Assembly: GCA_028717325.1 (NCBI GenBank)
Contig: JAQUOB010000061.1
Location: 1-7,157, forward strand
Reading direction: 5' to 3'
Length of the DNA stretch: 7,157 nucleotides
Source: Candidatus Margulisiibacteriota bacterium
Lineage (GTDB): Bacteria; Margulisbacteria; WOR-1; O2-12-FULL-45-9; XYB2-FULL-48-7
Under the pieces are notes generated by a model. That model was not told the DNA's origin. It saw only the letters and a program-made list of their open reading frames with translations, and did no database searches. Position numbers and translations under genes: made by a program. Each line of letters begins with the position of its first letter. The first letter of the stretch is position 1. Positions 6,302 through 7,157 of the stretch are shown one piece after another.

Positions 6302-6327
6302 TATCATTTTAATATTATATATATTAT

Positions 6328-6355
6328 TTGCCGTCTTTATAACTATTTCTATAAT
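6328..6355 (+). promoter_or_regulatory. Candidate sigma-70-type promoter for the second radical SAM gene
   Basis: TATAAT at 6350-6355 is a perfect -10 hexamer. TTGCCG at 6328-6333, 16 bases upstream, matches four of six positions of TTGACA. Transcription would begin near 6362, leaving an untranslated leader of about 67 bases before the ATG at 6429. The surroundings are AT-rich, so -10-like matches are common by chance, but the spacing and the strong ribosome binding site downstream support this one. Confidence 0.5.
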
Positions 6356-6414
6356 TTGCTCCAATCATTTTTTCTAACTAACAAAATTAATTTTACAGAC
6401 ATCAGATAAATAAT

Positions 6415-6419
6415 AGGAG
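6415..6419 (+). promoter_or_regulatory. Ribosome binding site AGGAG of the second radical SAM gene
   Basis: AGGAG, extended by GAGAG, ends nine bases before the ATG at 6429. It fixes the start of the downstream coding region and shows that the frame is a real gene although its end is outside the window. Confidence 0.85.
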
Positions 6420-6428
6420 AGAGATTCG

Positions 6429-7157
6429 ATGTCAATATCACCATTAAAAATATTTCGTCATCCGGGGAGTCTCCGTTCCGGCGTTAATAATCTACACACT
6501 CCGCCGATCACTCTGGACATGGATTTGACAACCCTATGCAGCAATCGTTGCCCAAACTGTACTTATCTGGACCAGAGAAAATTGCCGGCCCGATTATTGC
6601 CTGTGGACCTGGCAAAGAAAACGATTAAACAGGCCGCGGATTTCGGGATCAAAGCCATAACTTTTACCGGGGGAGGTGAGCCGGTTTTACATCCCGATTT
6701 TGCCGAGATAGTGGCTTTCAGCCAACAACAGGGGCTGAGGGCAGGATTGATAACCAGCGGCCACGATTATAACCAACAAATAGCCGAAAAGACCCTGCCC
6801 CATTTTTCTTGGGTCAGATTTTCGCTGGACGCAGGAACCCCCGGCGTCTATGCAGCTACCCATGGGCTTAGCACTAGTCACTTTTGGCGAACCGTCGATA
6901 ATATCCAAAAGGCAGTCGCAATCAGAGAAAAAGACAAATTGCCGGTAATTCTTGGCGCAAGTTACCTCATCTTTCAATCCAACCAAGCTGACTTCAAAGC
7001 GGCTATCGATCTGGCTCTTGGTAAAATGGGATTAGATCGGCTGCAGTTTAAACCCATGCGGCTCGCCAATCCTCATCTGCCTGGCGGCGCTTACTTTAAC
7101 TTTGAAAACTTAGCACCTGCGAATAAATTATTAGGGGAAATTATGCATGATTCTCCC
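6429..7157 (+). CDS. Radical SAM protein, N-terminal 243 residues (3' end outside window)
   Basis: The frame runs from an ATG behind a good ribosome binding site to the window edge with no stop, giving 243 residues. CSNRCPNC at residues 37-44 is the CxxxCxxC cluster motif (Cys37, Cys41, Cys44). TFTGGGEPVLHPDF (78-91) is the SAM-binding GGEP motif. WVRFSLDAGTPGVY (128-141) with HG at 145-146 follows the usual strand 4 pattern. These features resemble the broad group of radical SAM enzymes that includes MoaA-, SPASM- and peptide- or sugar-modifying proteins. The C-terminus, where extra cluster ligands of a SPASM or twitch domain would lie, is not in the window, so the reaction cannot be assigned. 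It is divergent from the LacI-type gene, which makes it the likeliest local target. Codon use is somewhat more AT-rich than in the leuCD operon. It may head an operon continuing past 7157. Confidence 0.9.
   Translation, partial: MSISPLKIFRHPGSLRSGVNNLHTPPITLDMDLTTLCSNRCPNCTYLDQRKLPARLLPVDLAKKTIKQAADFGIKAITFTGGGEPVLHPDFAEIVAFSQQQGLRAGLITSGHDYNQQIAEKTLPHFSWVRFSLDAGTPGVYAATHGLSTSHFWRTVDNIQKAVAIREKDKLPVILGASYLIFQSNQADFKAAIDLALGKMGLDRLQFKPMRLANPHLPGGAYFNFENLAPANKLLGEIMHDSP

Noticed and set aside
6311..6328. AT-rich near-palindrome AATATTATATATATTATT as an operator
   Set aside because: The two halves mismatch at four positions, and such symmetry is common in sequence this AT-rich.
6687..6986. Minus-strand 99-residue open frame
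   Set aside because: It lies wholly antisense to the second radical SAM gene, which has a strong ribosome binding site and catalytic motifs.

Overview
The window reads as a stretch of bacterial chromosome from an anaerobic, probably uncultivated lineage. The evidence is tight operons with 4-base ATGA overlaps, Shine-Dalgarno sequences such as AGGAGG, a lipoprotein-type signal peptide, a LacI-type regulator, and a radical SAM activase of the anaerobic ribonucleotide reductase type. The 417-residue LeuC with a separate 167-residue LeuD is the compact two-subunit type shared by archaea and many deep-branching anaerobic bacteria. Phylum cannot be fixed from this; a candidate-phylum anaerobe is a guess. 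I see no phage, transposase, CRISPR, tRNA or rRNA, and no gene-free stretch longer than 203 bases.

Layout. (1) Positions 2-451, plus strand: the 3' end of a helical-repeat (TPR-like) protein. (2) Positions 458-1816, minus strand: an AT-rich gene for a predicted lipoprotein with a zincin HEMGH motif and C-terminal HEAT-like repeats. It converges on the first gene and diverges from the next operon. (3) Positions 1917-5206, plus strand: a five-gene run, leuC-leuD-archease-MgtC/SapB-radical SAM activase, with junctions of -4, -20, +15 and -4 bases, so very likely one transcript. (4) Positions 5203-6225, minus strand: a LacI-family regulator whose stop codon overlaps that of the activase. (5) Positions 6226-6428: an AT-rich divergent intergenic region with three 11-bp direct repeats, a TATAAT-type promoter and a good ribosome binding site. 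(6) Positions 6429-7157, plus strand: the start of a second radical SAM enzyme, cut off by the window edge.

How the parts fit. leuC and leuD encode the two halves of an aconitase-family hydro-lyase, most simply isopropylmalate isomerase for leucine. The small-subunit specificity loop is unusual, so a related 2-hydroxyacid substrate is possible. The archease, MgtC-like protein and activase share the transcript without an obvious pathway link. The LacI-type protein and the second radical SAM gene form a divergent pair, and the regulator probably controls one or both sides of the region between them.

Most of the window is ordinary housekeeping sequence. The points most worth a second look are the HExxH/HEAT lipoprotein, the LeuD loop, the LacI protein with a non-canonical hinge, and the phased repeats in the LacI/radical SAM intergenic region. 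Nothing here clearly amounts to a new multi-gene system.
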